Assembly (NCBI RefSeq): GCF_011043525.1
Contig: NZ_JAAKGO010000001.1
Coordinates: forward strand, 186,001 to 250,000
DNA: 64,000 bases
Direction of reading: 5' to 3'
Source of the DNA: Sphingobacterium sp. SGG-5
Lineage (GTDB): Bacteria; Bacteroidota; Bacteroidia; Sphingobacteriales; Sphingobacteriaceae
A model generated the notes under the pieces. The model did not search any database. It was not told the DNA's origin and saw nothing but the letters and a program-made list of their open reading frames with translations. The position numbers and the translations under genes were made by a program. Positions within the stretch are counted from its first letter, which is position 1, and the number at the start of each line of letters is the position of its first letter. Shown piece after piece: positions 53,371 through 60,451 of the stretch.

Positions 53371-56193
53371 ATGTATATTAGCGCATTACTATCAAGAATG
53401 ACCGCCTTCTACAACATAATAGCAGCTATAGGACTGGCTTTTATTGGCTTCTTTGTCTTTCGACATCGATACCGACGAAACAAGCAATACAAAGATGCCG
53501 AACGCCTACTTTTACAACAGCAGATAGAACAATACAAGAACCATCTGGAACAATACGCTTCTCAGATCAATTACATCGCTAAGCAGATTCTGCCCTTTAA
53601 TACCCGTTATTGCTCTTGGACGGATCTGCATAACAAGACCGCAGAGATCCAATCCACAGTTCCGACGGTAGATATTCCTCCGCATTATGAGGAGGAAAAC
53701 GAGCTGCATGATCGGTATCTGGAAATACTAAATTATAGTGAAAAGAGCGCAGATTTACGAACAGAGCACAACACGGCATTTATACAAACGGAAAAGCTCC
53801 GATGTCAAAACTATTTTGCCTCCCTCCTCTCCAACCCATTGGATGAGCAGCAGATTGATGCGATACTGCACGATGATGATAATACCTTGGTAATTGCCGG
53901 AGCAGGCTGTGGGAAGACCACGACCGTACAAGGGAAGGTCAGCTATTTATTAAATCATGGATTGGCCAGTCCGAAGGAGATATTGCTTCTTTCATTTGCA
54001 AAAAAGAATGCGGAGGACTTGAAGGAAAAACTGGGGTATCTCGGTGTAACCTGCCGCACATTCCATTCCCTGGCGTATCAGATTATCAAGGGAAGTGATC
54101 GGGCGCCGGATGTGATCTTGCCGGAGGAGGCGGAGCAGATCATTTTACAATCCCATTTATCGCTGATCAACGATGCCGCTTATTTAGCCTCCTTCAATGA
54201 TATCATCTTAAATGGTTTGCGCCCGATTAAACACGAGAATGAGTTCAGCAATTATAAAGAATATATCCAGTATCTGAAGGATTGCGAGTTTGAGTCGCTA
54301 AAAGGCATGTTATTCCAAAAGCAGGCGCATCAGCACAACAACGGAAAAACACTTCGAAGTGAGTTTGTGAAAAGCGGCGAGGAATGTTACATCGCGAATT
54401 TCTTGTTCTTGAACGGCGTGGAATACAGCTACGAATCGCCTTATATATTCCATAAGGAGATCGATGCCAGCGTAGACTACGATAAGAACAAAAAGCGCTA
54501 TAGACCGGATTTCACGATCTACCTGAATGGTTACGATGAGTATAGCATCAAATCCTGTCCGAACCCGCAGGAGAACGTGCTCTATCTGGAGCATTACGGC
54601 ATCGATGAAAATGGTGATACACCTCCGTTCTTTGAAGGACGTGATGGTCTCTCCCCTTCGGAATATTACCGGAATATCATGCAATGGAAGGATGAGGTAC
54701 ACGGCCGATACAAGACAACGCTGATTAAATCGTACAGTTATGAATTCAAGAATAAGACGGTAGAGGAACATCTTGTTGAAAATCTGATAAAGCACGGTGT
54801 ACAACTTTCACCCAAATCCAATGAAGAGATATACGACATCTTACAGGACGCGTACACGAAAGAGATAGATGCGGTGATACAGTTGGTGAATACCTTTATC
54901 GGTTTACTTAAGTCAAACAATAAGTCCTTTGATGAGCTTGAAGCACTCAATAGAAAGTTGTTCTTATTAGAGCCTAATATGATGGCGCGCAATGTGAATC
55001 TCTTGGACATGATCCGCAAGATTCATCAGCAGTATGAAGCACAGCTAAAACACCTACACAAGCTGGATTTCAATGATCTCATCAATCAGGCGAAAGATAA
55101 GCTCGACGAAGGGACCTATATTCACCCTTACAAATATATTATCGTGGATGAGTTCCAAGATATTTCTATCAATAGGTATCAATTGCTGAATGCTTTAAAA
55201 AAGCAAAGCTATTGCAAGTTGTTTGCCGTCGGTGATGACTGGCAATCGATCTATAGATTTTCGGGTAGTGATCTGACTTTATTCAAGCATTTCGAAGAAT
55301 ATTTCGGGCATACTGTCACTAAGAAAATAGAAACGACCTATCGGTTTGCAGAGCCGTTAATCCAGATTTCGTCCAACTTTATTCTCAAAAATCCTAACCA
55401 GGCTGAAAAAACGCTCCGTGCGGGAAGGCCGAACAAAACGGAGGTGATGTTTGAATACAGGAAAAAAGATGAACAGGAAATAAACCAAAACGTATTGGAT
55501 ATCCTGCAACAGCTCTATATGGAGTATGGGGAAGATTTGGCAGATAAGTCGATCACCCTATTGGGTCGATATAATCACGATATACGGCAATTGAAAAATG
55601 ACAGTCAGATCATGGTAGATAGCAGAAAATCGTGTGTATATGTAAGAACGGTACTCCATGATAAGGAGGTAGATGGAGAGGGGAACACGATCAGAGATAA
55701 TCAACTGCAATTCGAAAAAACAATTGATTTTTTGACTGTTCACCGGGCTAAGGGATTGGAGAGTGACATTGTGATATTGATTAATTGCGAGACGGGCAAA
55801 TATGGCTTTCCTGCGGAATTGAGTGATGACAGGATACTCAGCCTGCTTCTCAGCGGCGACGACCGGTATCCAAATGGTGAGGAACGCAGGGCATTCTATG
55901 TTGCATTGACGCGGGCGAAGGAGAAGTTTGTATTCTTGGCCAACAAAAACAGACAGTCCAAGTTTCTGCGTGAGATTTATGCCGAACACAGGGGTGATCA
56001 GGAAGAGGCTTTATGTTGTGAACGATGCGAAGCTGAATTGCAGTTTATTAAAAAAATCAAAAACAAATTTGGTTTATCCCAAATGTTTGGATGTACAAAT
56101 TACAAGTATGGATGCGACTATACGACTTTTGTAAGGGAGACTGAACCAAGTCCTTTATTTGTCGTGCCGCCTAAAAAGAACCGATTTTACTGA
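53371..56193 (+). CDS. UvrD/HelD-type superfamily 1 helicase with internal nuclease-like domain and N-terminal membrane anchor
   Basis: 940 residues. A hydrophobic N-terminal segment (MTAFYNIIAAIGLAFIGFFV, then basic RHRYRR) would anchor it in the membrane. Walker A is VIAGAGCGKTTT at about residue 176, then LLLSFAKKNAEDLKEKL, Walker B IIVDEFQDI at about 590, VGDDWQSIYRFSGSD, and the last motifs FLTVHRAKGLESDIVIL and FYVALTRAKEKFVFL. Between 1A and 1B, residues about 335-430 (EECYIANFLFLNGVEYSYES, YRPDFTIYL, NVLYLEHYGID) look like a PD-(D/E)XK nuclease fold. The C-terminus holds a four-Cys zinc ribbon (CCERCEAEL, FGCTNYKYGCDY). It resembles helicase IV-like proteins of defence islands. An alternative start is ATG 53398. 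Confidence 0.82.
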   Translation: MYISALLSRMTAFYNIIAAIGLAFIGFFVFRHRYRRNKQYKDAERLLLQQQIEQYKNHLEQYASQINYIAKQILPFNTRYCSWTDLHNKTAEIQSTVPTVDIPPHYEEENELHDRYLEILNYSEKSADLRTEHNTAFIQTEKLRCQNYFASLLSNPLDEQQIDAILHDDDNTLVIAGAGCGKTTTVQGKVSYLLNHGLASPKEILLLSFAKKNAEDLKEKLGYLGVTCRTFHSLAYQIIKGSDRAPDVILPEEAEQIILQSHLSLINDAAYLASFNDIILNGLRPIKHENEFSNYKEYIQYLKDCEFESLKGMLFQKQAHQHNNGKTLRSEFVKSGEECYIANFLFLNGVEYSYESPYIFHKEIDASVDYDKNKKRYRPDFTIYLNGYDEYSIKSCPNPQENVLYLEHYGIDENGDTPPFFEGRDGLSPSEYYRNIMQWKDEVHGRYKTTLIKSYSYEFKNKTVEEHLVENLIKHGVQLSPKSNEEIYDILQDAYTKEIDAVIQLVNTFIGLLKSNNKSFDELEALNRKLFLLEPNMMARNVNLLDMIRKIHQQYEAQLKHLHKLDFNDLINQAKDKLDEGTYIHPYKYIIVDEFQDISINRYQLLNALKKQSYCKLFAVGDDWQSIYRFSGSDLTLFKHFEEYFGHTVTKKIETTYRFAEPLIQISSNFILKNPNQAEKTLRAGRPNKTEVMFEYRKKDEQEINQNVLDILQQLYMEYGEDLADKSITLLGRYNHDIRQLKNDSQIMVDSRKSCVYVRTVLHDKEVDGEGNTIRDNQLQFEKTIDFLTVHRAKGLESDIVILINCETGKYGFPAELSDDRILSLLLSGDDRYPNGEERRAFYVALTRAKEKFVFLANKNRQSKFLREIYAEHRGDQEEALCCERCEAELQFIKKIKNKFGLSQMFGCTNYKYGCDYTTFVRETEPSPLFVVPPKKNRFY

Positions 56194-56205
56194 CTTTAGC
56201 TAGCT

Positions 56206-56769
56206 ATGAACATCAACAACCAGTTCATCATCACCGGGGGGCCGGGCGTAGGTAAAACAGCTTTACTGAATGCCTTATCTTCGGATGGTTTTCGGATCGT
56301 TCCGGAAGCAGCAAGAACCATTATCCGTGAGCAAATGGAAACGGACGGAGATGCCCTTCCCTGGAAAAACAAACGGCTCTACACCGATAAAATGATAGCG
56401 GCTTCTATACTGGACTACAACAGAATAATAGACAGCTGCTCGCATGAGATATGCTTTTTTGACCGAGGTATTCCGGACGCTGTCTGTTATGCGGAAATGA
56501 TTGGCTATAGGCTTTCAAATGACGTGGTGGAGCAGATACAAAGCTGCCCCTATAATACGCATGTTTTCATCCTACCACCCTGGAAAGAAATCTATGAAAC
56601 AGACAGCGAGCGGAAACAGGATTGGGAAGAGGCTCAACAGACCTATATCCACATGAGAAATATGTATAAAAGACTGGGGTATGAGCCGATAATTGTTCCT
56701 AAAGGCAGTATTGAGGAGAGAAAGGAGTTTGTACAGAGTTTTATAGCTAAGAATGGTGAGCTAAGGTAA
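56206..56769 (+). CDS. AAA_28-type ATPase/kinase
   Basis: 187 residues. Walker A is FIITGGPGVGKTALLNAL at the N-terminus, then VPEAARTIIREQM, FFDRGIPDAVCYAEMIGYRL, and the lid HVFILPPWKEIYETDSERKQ. This is the NadR-like AAA_28 family, often annotated as predicted ATPase. It lies 12 bp behind the helicase and probably shares its transcript. Two degraded relatives occur at 59334-59380 and 60305-60451, so this gene or its relatives have moved or been copied here several times. Confidence 0.85.
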   Translation: MNINNQFIITGGPGVGKTALLNALSSDGFRIVPEAARTIIREQMETDGDALPWKNKRLYTDKMIAASILDYNRIIDSCSHEICFFDRGIPDAVCYAEMIGYRLSNDVVEQIQSCPYNTHVFILPPWKEIYETDSERKQDWEEAQQTYIHMRNMYKRLGYEPIIVPKGSIEERKEFVQSFIAKNGELR

Positions 56770-56783
56770 GAAACCTTCCCCCC

Positions 56784-56969
56784 TTAGGGAGGATCATCGT
56801 CCCTATCCTTCCCTTTCAATGCCAGCAACCGACTTACCGCCACACTGACAAGGGTTCCCACCGCAGCCATAAGTGCGGTGTGCAACATATCACCCATATC
56901 AAAACTCACCCATATCGAGCAGAGGGTACCACCAAGGGTACCCGTTCTGCATTCATTCCATAACCGCAT
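56784..56969 (-). CDS. Small membrane protein, last gene of the FN3 cassette
   Basis: About 61 residues. One hydrophobic helix (MLHTALMAAVGTLVSVAVSR) is followed by a charged tail ending DRDDDPP. The size and shape are holin-like, but a lone helix is not diagnostic. ATG 56969 lies one base after the stop of the preceding gene, so it is likely the true start; ATG 56984 would overlap it. It converges on the AAA_28 gene with 14 bp between. Confidence 0.5.
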   Translation of the reverse strand: MRLWNECRTGTLGGTLCSIWVSFDMGDMLHTALMAAVGTLVSVAVSRLLALKGKDRDDDPP

Positions 56970-56970
56970 A

Positions 56971-57171
56971 CTACTGCTCGACATCTATTGGGGTTTCCCC
57001 CACGGTGTCCATGAGGACATCGCGGGGTTCTTCCTTTTCCACAAGCTGATCGAGTATACCCAAGGCTATACCGATATAGTTCATGACCTGCACGACTTTT
57101 GCAGGCAGTTTTAATGGAGCGGCCAGTACCACCTGTACGGCTCTGCTCGCTATTTTTAGGATTTTTTTCAT
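56971..57171 (-). CDS. Small amphipathic protein of the FN3 cassette
   Basis: About 66 residues, beginning MKKILKIASRAVQVVLAAPL. A basic, amphipathic N-terminus is followed by a hydrophobic patch (VMNYIGIALGILDQLV) and an acidic end (EKEEPRDVLMDTVGETPIDV). No family recognised. Start chosen at ATG 57171, five bases past the stop of the DUF5675 gene. Together with the next gene it could be a membrane-acting pair. Confidence 0.5.
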   Translation of the reverse strand: MKKILKIASRAVQVVLAAPLKLPAKVVQVMNYIGIALGILDQLVEKEEPRDVLMDTVGETPIDVEQ

Positions 57172-57175
57172 GATT

Positions 57176-57652
57176 TTACACATTTTGTTTGGCGATCGGC
57201 GCCTGCCGATCACTGATATTATACATTTTAACAATTTGACCACTGGCGGGCTTGATCTGCAGGTACACCTCGCTGTCCATGTCCCAAAGGCTGTAGACCA
57301 AAGCTTTCAGCTTTTCGAGGGCCTGTCGGCTGTTGGCACCGCGGCCTTCACCAATCCATGTCGTGACGGGTGCGATGCAGCCGGCCAGCTGCCGTAAGGC
57401 ATCGTTGGCTGCATGGATAAGGATAGCTTCACGGCCCAGCACAGCCGGAATGCCGATCTGCTCACCGTGCTTGGTATACTTGCGCTTTTCCAGTTTATAG
57501 CGCCCGTCGGGGATGCAGCTTAGCCGCGGGATATTGTTGCGCCACGGCAGCTCGATGGTACGGCAAATGTGTTTGCCGCCGTAAGTAAGGATCCCATTGG
57601 TGCCCTGTGCTCCATAATGCCGTTGGAGGACCAGGATGTGTTTCGCTTTCAT
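57176..57652 (-). CDS. DUF5675 family protein
   Basis: 158 residues. The core HILVLQRHYGAQGTNGILTY, ICRTIELPWRNNIPRLSCIP, DGRYKLEKR and ILIHAANDALRQLAGCIAPV matches DUF5675, a small family that I link loosely to L,D-transpeptidase-like or phage-related proteins. His in ILIHAAN and Cys in AGCIAP could form a catalytic pair; this is inference. The start ATG 57652 overlaps the stop of the FN3 gene (ATGA), so translation is coupled. Confidence 0.75.
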   Translation of the reverse strand: MKAKHILVLQRHYGAQGTNGILTYGGKHICRTIELPWRNNIPRLSCIPDGRYKLEKRKYTKHGEQIGIPAVLGREAILIHAANDALRQLAGCIAPVTTWIGEGRGANSRQALEKLKALVYSLWDMDSEVYLQIKPASGQIVKMYNISDRQAPIAKQNV

Positions 57653-58278
57653 CGCACAAGCATACTTACGGGTTGACTCCACTCACCTGCGCCTGCCGTG
57701 TTGATGGCGCGGACGCGTACTTCGTAGCGTTGTGCCACCTCCAACGGGGCGAGGATGTTCCTTCGGCTGGATGTGGTCCGCAACCGATCGCTCCATTCGG
57801 ATTCGGGGGCCGTCACTTTGCGGTACTGGTACTCGTACATGCGTATGCCACGCTGACTGGCGAAATCGAACCGGGCCTGACCCGACTGCGGTCCATCACT
57901 CATGCGTACATGCTCTACGGCTACGGGCAGTAGCGTAGGACTGTCCGGACTGCTGACCGGGAAACCGGAGCTCAGCAGGGTAGAGAGATGGCCTTGGGCG
58001 ATGGTGTTGACGTAGTAGGCCAGCTGCCGCAGCGCTTCGGCCAACGGGAGCTTGCTTTCGTCCTTGATCGCCGTATCTTCCGGCGATCCGGGTTTACGGG
58101 AGATAGCCAACTTGTTGGAGAAATCGTCCAACAGGGCCTGTATATCTGCCAAGGCAGGTACAGGGGTGGTGTAATTTGTGTTGTCCGTCATGGCGCCGAT
58201 AATCGTGTTGGCGGCGACCACGAGCTCATCGTCTTTCATTCGTGCAAAGCTGATGAGCGCTTTTGTTTTTTTTGCCAT
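57649..58278 (-). CDS. Fibronectin type III domain protein, first gene of the cassette
   Basis: 209 residues, no signal peptide. The N-terminal 110 residues are helical (FARMKDDELVVAANTIIGAM, ADIQALLDDFSNKL, EALRQLAYYVNTIAQG). Residues about 118-209 form one FN3 domain (MSDGPQSGQARFDFASQRGI, YEYQYRKVTAPESEWSDRLR, YEVRVRAINTAGAGEWSQP). It is first in the cassette FN3, DUF5675, two small proteins, and has its own promoter. Such FN3-DUF5675 pairs occur in other Bacteroidota as far as I remember, but I know of no described function. Confidence 0.75.
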   Translation of the reverse strand: MAKKTKALISFARMKDDELVVAANTIIGAMTDNTNYTTPVPALADIQALLDDFSNKLAISRKPGSPEDTAIKDESKLPLAEALRQLAYYVNTIAQGHLSTLLSSGFPVSSPDSPTLLPVAVEHVRMSDGPQSGQARFDFASQRGIRMYEYQYRKVTAPESEWSDRLRTTSSRRNILAPLEVAQRYEVRVRAINTAGAGEWSQPVSMLVR

Positions 58279-58289
58279 TTTGTTTTACG

Positions 58290-58314
58290 TTACGCCTTGG
58301 GCTAACGGCCCAGG
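58290..58314 (-). promoter_or_regulatory. Leader hairpin of the FN3 cassette
   Basis: A stem of about nine pairs, GCCTTGGGC with GCCCAGGGC (one G-T pair), lies between the promoter and the FN3 start on the minus strand. It could influence translation of the first gene. Confidence 0.45.
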
Positions 58315-58347
58315 GCAAGCGTTCTGTCCTCGCGAGATCGAACGATA

Positions 58348-58378
58348 CAAACGTACATAGGCCTTTTCCCTTTTGAAA
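58348..58378 (-). promoter_or_regulatory. Promoter of the FN3 cassette
   Basis: On the minus strand TTTC (58378-58375), a 19-nt spacer and TACGTTTG (58355-58348) match the Bacteroidota consensus. Transcription would start near 58341, giving a leader of about 60 nt. Confidence 0.7.
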
Positions 58379-58383
58379 AAAGT

Positions 58384-58413
58384 GAGCGGATTTGAGCAGA
58401 TTTGAACGGATCT
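58384..58413. repeat. Three 10-bp direct repeats beside the FN3 promoter
   Basis: GAGCGGATTT (58384-58393), GAGCAGATTT (58394-58403), GAACGGATCT (58404-58413). The unit is bracketed by AAAGTGA (58379-58385) and TCACTTT (58418-58424). It sits directly upstream of the -33 box. Confidence 0.7.
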
Positions 58414-58687
58414 GGCGTCACTTTCGGGTATTTTGGCATAAAAAAGAATGTAAAATGGGCTTTTCGCGTACATGCCGTGCAACTTTGACAACATACAAAA
58501 CACTTTTGCGTATAGGCGAAACGACACTACGTATACGCAAAACTGTTTCGCATGTATACGATGCAATATGACATGTATGCGATACGACATTGCGTGTATG
58601 CAATGCAGGAAAATATAGTGTCCCCGCAGTTTTGCGTGTATGCAAGAGCACGTCACGCACACGTTGCGTTGCATGGCATACACGTTG

Positions 58688-58715
58688 TGTTGCATCACGT
58701 ATACGTGATGCAACA
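58688..58715. repeat. 28-bp perfect palindrome inside the 21-bp array
   Basis: The half-site TGTTGCATCACGTA is followed directly by its exact reverse complement, centred at 58701/58702. It spans unit 58696 and the end of the unit before. Confidence 0.9.
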
Positions 58716-58766
58716 TGGACATCACGCAGAACGTCATGGCATAGTGGCAAAACGGAATAACGTATA

Positions 58767-58800
58767 CGGAAAACGCCACAACGTGTAGGTTGTGGCGTTT
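58767..58800 (-). terminator. Possible terminator after the HTH gene
   Basis: A perfect 11-bp stem AAACGCCACAA (58771-58781) / TTGTGGCGTTT (58790-58800), loop 8 nt. On the minus strand it ends in TTTT. It is built from array units and may instead be a protein-binding cruciform. Confidence 0.4.
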
Positions 58801-58874
58801 GGCGTGTATGCAGCGACTTCATGTATATTGGCAACATTGCACAATGTGTTGTCAATATGCTGCCGAATACATCC

Positions 58875-59153
58875 TTAGAACCGGCCTTTACGGCGGCTGA
58901 TCTCCAGTGCTTCGTGAAGGTCCGGTATGTAATACAGATCAATGCCCCCCAAGCACATTGGTTTGAGGGTACCTTTGTCGACGTAGCGCCGATAGGTGGC
59001 ATCGCTGATATTCAAGTAGGCCATCACCTCATTCTTGTTGAGCAACTTTTCCAGCCGCTGTGCTTTCTCCTGCGACACCATGTCATTGATCTCGGTCAAT
59101 AACGCATGCATACCTTTTAATAATTGAAGGAATTCTTCTTCATAGTTTTTCAT
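58875..59153 (-). CDS. Helix-turn-helix (excisionase/MerR-like) protein
   Basis: 92 residues. An N-terminal coiled helix (EEEFLQLLKGMHALLTEIND) precedes a winged HTH of the excisionase type: LLNKNEVMAYLNISDATYRR, then YVDKGTLKPMCLGG. Such proteins bind DNA in mobile elements, where they direct excision or act as regulators. It lies immediately upstream of the 21-bp array on the same strand as the FN3 cassette and is the obvious candidate to bind the array; that is inference. Confidence 0.8.
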   Translation of the reverse strand: MKNYEEEFLQLLKGMHALLTEINDMVSQEKAQRLEKLLNKNEVMAYLNISDATYRRYVDKGTLKPMCLGGIDLYYIPDLHEALEISRRKGRF

Positions 59154-59333
59154 TTCAACATTTTTTTAGAGCGACGCCGGACCGAAATACAGATGTGCCG
59201 TTGGACAATATCTTCCTTAATCGCAGTTAGAAAATCAAATTAATTAACACTAAGATAATAATTGTTTCAATAAAAGCAATATATCATTTAGTTTTCAGAA
59301 GAAAATATTTCAACTCATTGAGATTGGTACGAC

Positions 59334-59380
59334 ATGAAATAGACAGCGAGTAGAAGTTATCTGAATTGGGAGGAGGTTAG
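59334..59380 (+). pseudogene. Trace of an AAA_28 gene
   Basis: ATGAAATAGACAGCGAG and the following bases up to GAATTGGGAGGAGG resemble 56596-56640 of the intact AAA_28 gene (ATGAAACAGACAGCGAG ... GATTGGGAAGAGG), with several changes including a stop. It is too short and decayed to be expressed. Confidence 0.5.
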
Positions 59381-59433
59381 GAAGTTGGAGAAGTAATTTG
59401 TAAATTTGGAGTAAAAGTAAAGGAGGTTCCTAT

Positions 59434-59655
59434 ATGAAAACCGTAACATTAGATATTCTGAATGACGAAGCGATCAAGCTATTGAAAAATCTCGAAGGCT
59501 TAAAACTGATCCGCTTTCATAAGGGTAAGACAAGCTCACAGCAAACCAAAGAGCAAGTCTCATTATCGGATTTCTCCTTTTCCAAAAGTCGAGAGATATT
59601 GAAGGATTACCAAGGGTCATTGAGTGACACGGTAGCTGATGATAGAAGAATTTAA
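59434..59655 (+). CDS. Antitoxin-like protein
   Basis: 73 residues with a good ribosome-binding site (AAAGGAGG, 59420-59427). The N-terminal MKTVTLDILNDEAIKLLKNL, then a middle polar linker and KSREILKDYQGSLSDTV, is the usual layout of small antitoxins paired with PIN toxins (MazE/DUF2281-like). The toxin gene behind it is broken, so the antitoxin is orphaned unless it acts elsewhere. Confidence 0.65.
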   Translation: MKTVTLDILNDEAIKLLKNLEGLKLIRFHKGKTSSQQTKEQVSLSDFSFSKSREILKDYQGSLSDTVADDRRI

Positions 59656-59870
59656 AAAAATATCATATTGTACCTATCGATGCCTCCATTCTCGATAGTG
59701 CGGTAAAACTGGTGGCCAAGTATGGCAAACAAGGCCTGCGTACATTGGATAGTATACAGTTGGCTACAGCGGTACACCTAAGAAAGAAGGCTGAGCTGTT
59801 TGTTACTGCAGATAAGTTATTATCATCATTTTTTATCGAAGAGAGATTGAAAAATACAAACAAATCCTAA
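59646..59870 (+). pseudogene. PIN-domain toxin remnant
   Basis: An open frame in a different phase from the antitoxin encodes the C-terminal half of a PIN toxin: LDSAVKLVAKYGKQGLRTLD, SIQLATAVHLRKKAELFVTA, DKLLSSFF. The acidic residues of LDSIQLA and TADKLL are the second half of the PIN site. The N-terminal part with the first catalytic Asp is missing, and no suitable start is present, so the toxin should be inactive. Confidence 0.7.
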
Positions 59871-59888
59871 AGAAAGAACGTTTTAGAA

Positions 59889-60118
59889 ACCTTTATCAGT
59901 AATAAGTAAAACGCCTTACCCCCGCAATATGACGGGCGAGGCGCATGACCTGATGGGTGTATCCGTATTCATTATCGTACCATACATACAGCACGATACC
60001 CTTGCCGTCGGGCCGGACGATGGTCGCCGGAACATCCACCACCGCAGCGGCGCTCGTACCCATGATATCGGAGGAAACAAGCTCCGCATTGTCAGAGTAT
60101 TTGATCTGCTCGACAAGC
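59889..60118 (-). pseudogene. Partial copy of the GAPDH 3' end
   Basis: 230 bp match the 3' end of the intact GAPDH gene (61365-61594) with six base differences, including the stop codon and 7 bp beyond it. The encoded piece covers VEQIKYSDNAELVSSDI to the last residues ARHIAGVRRFTYY. Upstream of the match the sequence is unrelated, so this is a duplicated or imported fragment without a start. Confidence 0.85.
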
Positions 60119-60143
60119 CTTACTTCATTTACGCACCTCAGTA

Positions 60144-60304
60144 ATGAAGGAGAAGGTACAAAAAGTAAAGGGACAACCAGAAGCTGTACGTATATGGAAC
60201 TATCCTTACGAGGCATTGGAGGAAGTGGTAGCCAACGCCTTGTATCATCGTGACTACCAAACCAGAGAGCCTGTAGAAATAAGGATATATCCAGATCGAA
60301 TAAT
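60144..60304 (+). pseudogene. Fragment of an AlbA/HATPase_c_4-type ATP-binding protein
   Basis: About 53 codons: AVRIWNYPYEALEEVVANAL, YHRDYQTREPVEIRIYPDRI. This is the ATP-binding segment near the middle of AlbA_2-domain (Schlafen-like) transcriptional regulators. It begins right after the GAPDH fragment and ends at the junction with an AAA_28 fragment, so it cannot be a working gene. Confidence 0.7.
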
Positions 60305-60451
60305 TTATCATCACCGGGGGGCCGGGTGCAGGTAAAACAGCTATTAAGGATTGGGAAGAGGCCCAACAGACCTATATCCACATAAAAAATACGTATAAAA
60401 GATTGGGGTATGAGCCGATAATTGTTCCTAAAAGCAGTATTGAGGAGAGAA
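60305..60451 (+). pseudogene. AAA_28 gene copy with internal deletion
   Basis: The Walker A part (60305-60342) matches 56224-56262 and is joined directly to a segment matching about 56620-56725 (WEEAQQTYIH, KRLGYEPIIVPK). About 350 bp of the intact gene at 56206 are missing between them, and the start and end are lost. The remaining match is close, so the event seems recent compared with the trace at 59334. Confidence 0.8.

Larger units (their letters stand above)
58465..58821. repeat. 17-unit tandem array with exact 21-bp period
   Basis: Units start at 58465 and every 21 bp to 58801 without any slip in phase. The units are degenerate, but positions 3-13 follow CGTRTAYGCAA and many units end near CAACAT. 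The core CGTATACG is palindromic. The best units start at 58528, 58549, 58570, 58591, 58633, 58675, 58696, 58759 and 58801; the weakest start at 58486 and 58612. Because 21 is a multiple of three, several reading frames stay open across it, giving heptapeptide-repeat open frames on both strands (for example minus 58285-58779). The strong promoter and 10-bp repeats next to it favour a cis-acting DNA array over a coding repeat. Confidence 0.8.

Noticed and set aside
58285..58779. Minus-strand open frame of 164 codons made of heptapeptide repeats
   Set aside because: The open frame follows from the 21-bp period; a second minus frame and a plus frame are also open over the array, and a good promoter with a leader hairpin lies inside it. 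It is treated as DNA repeats, not a gene, though translation is not excluded.
58465..58821. CRISPR array
   Set aside because: The 21-bp units are contiguous, with no unique spacers between them, and no cas genes are present.
58418..59002. Minus-strand open frame of 194 codons across the array and the HTH gene
   Set aside because: It overlaps the HTH gene in another phase and has no domain; it is a by-product of the repeat.
59896..60381. 161-codon minus-strand frame containing GAPDH sequence
   Set aside because: Only the last part is GAPDH-derived; the rest is antisense to the AlbA and AAA_28 fragments. It is a chimera without a proper start.
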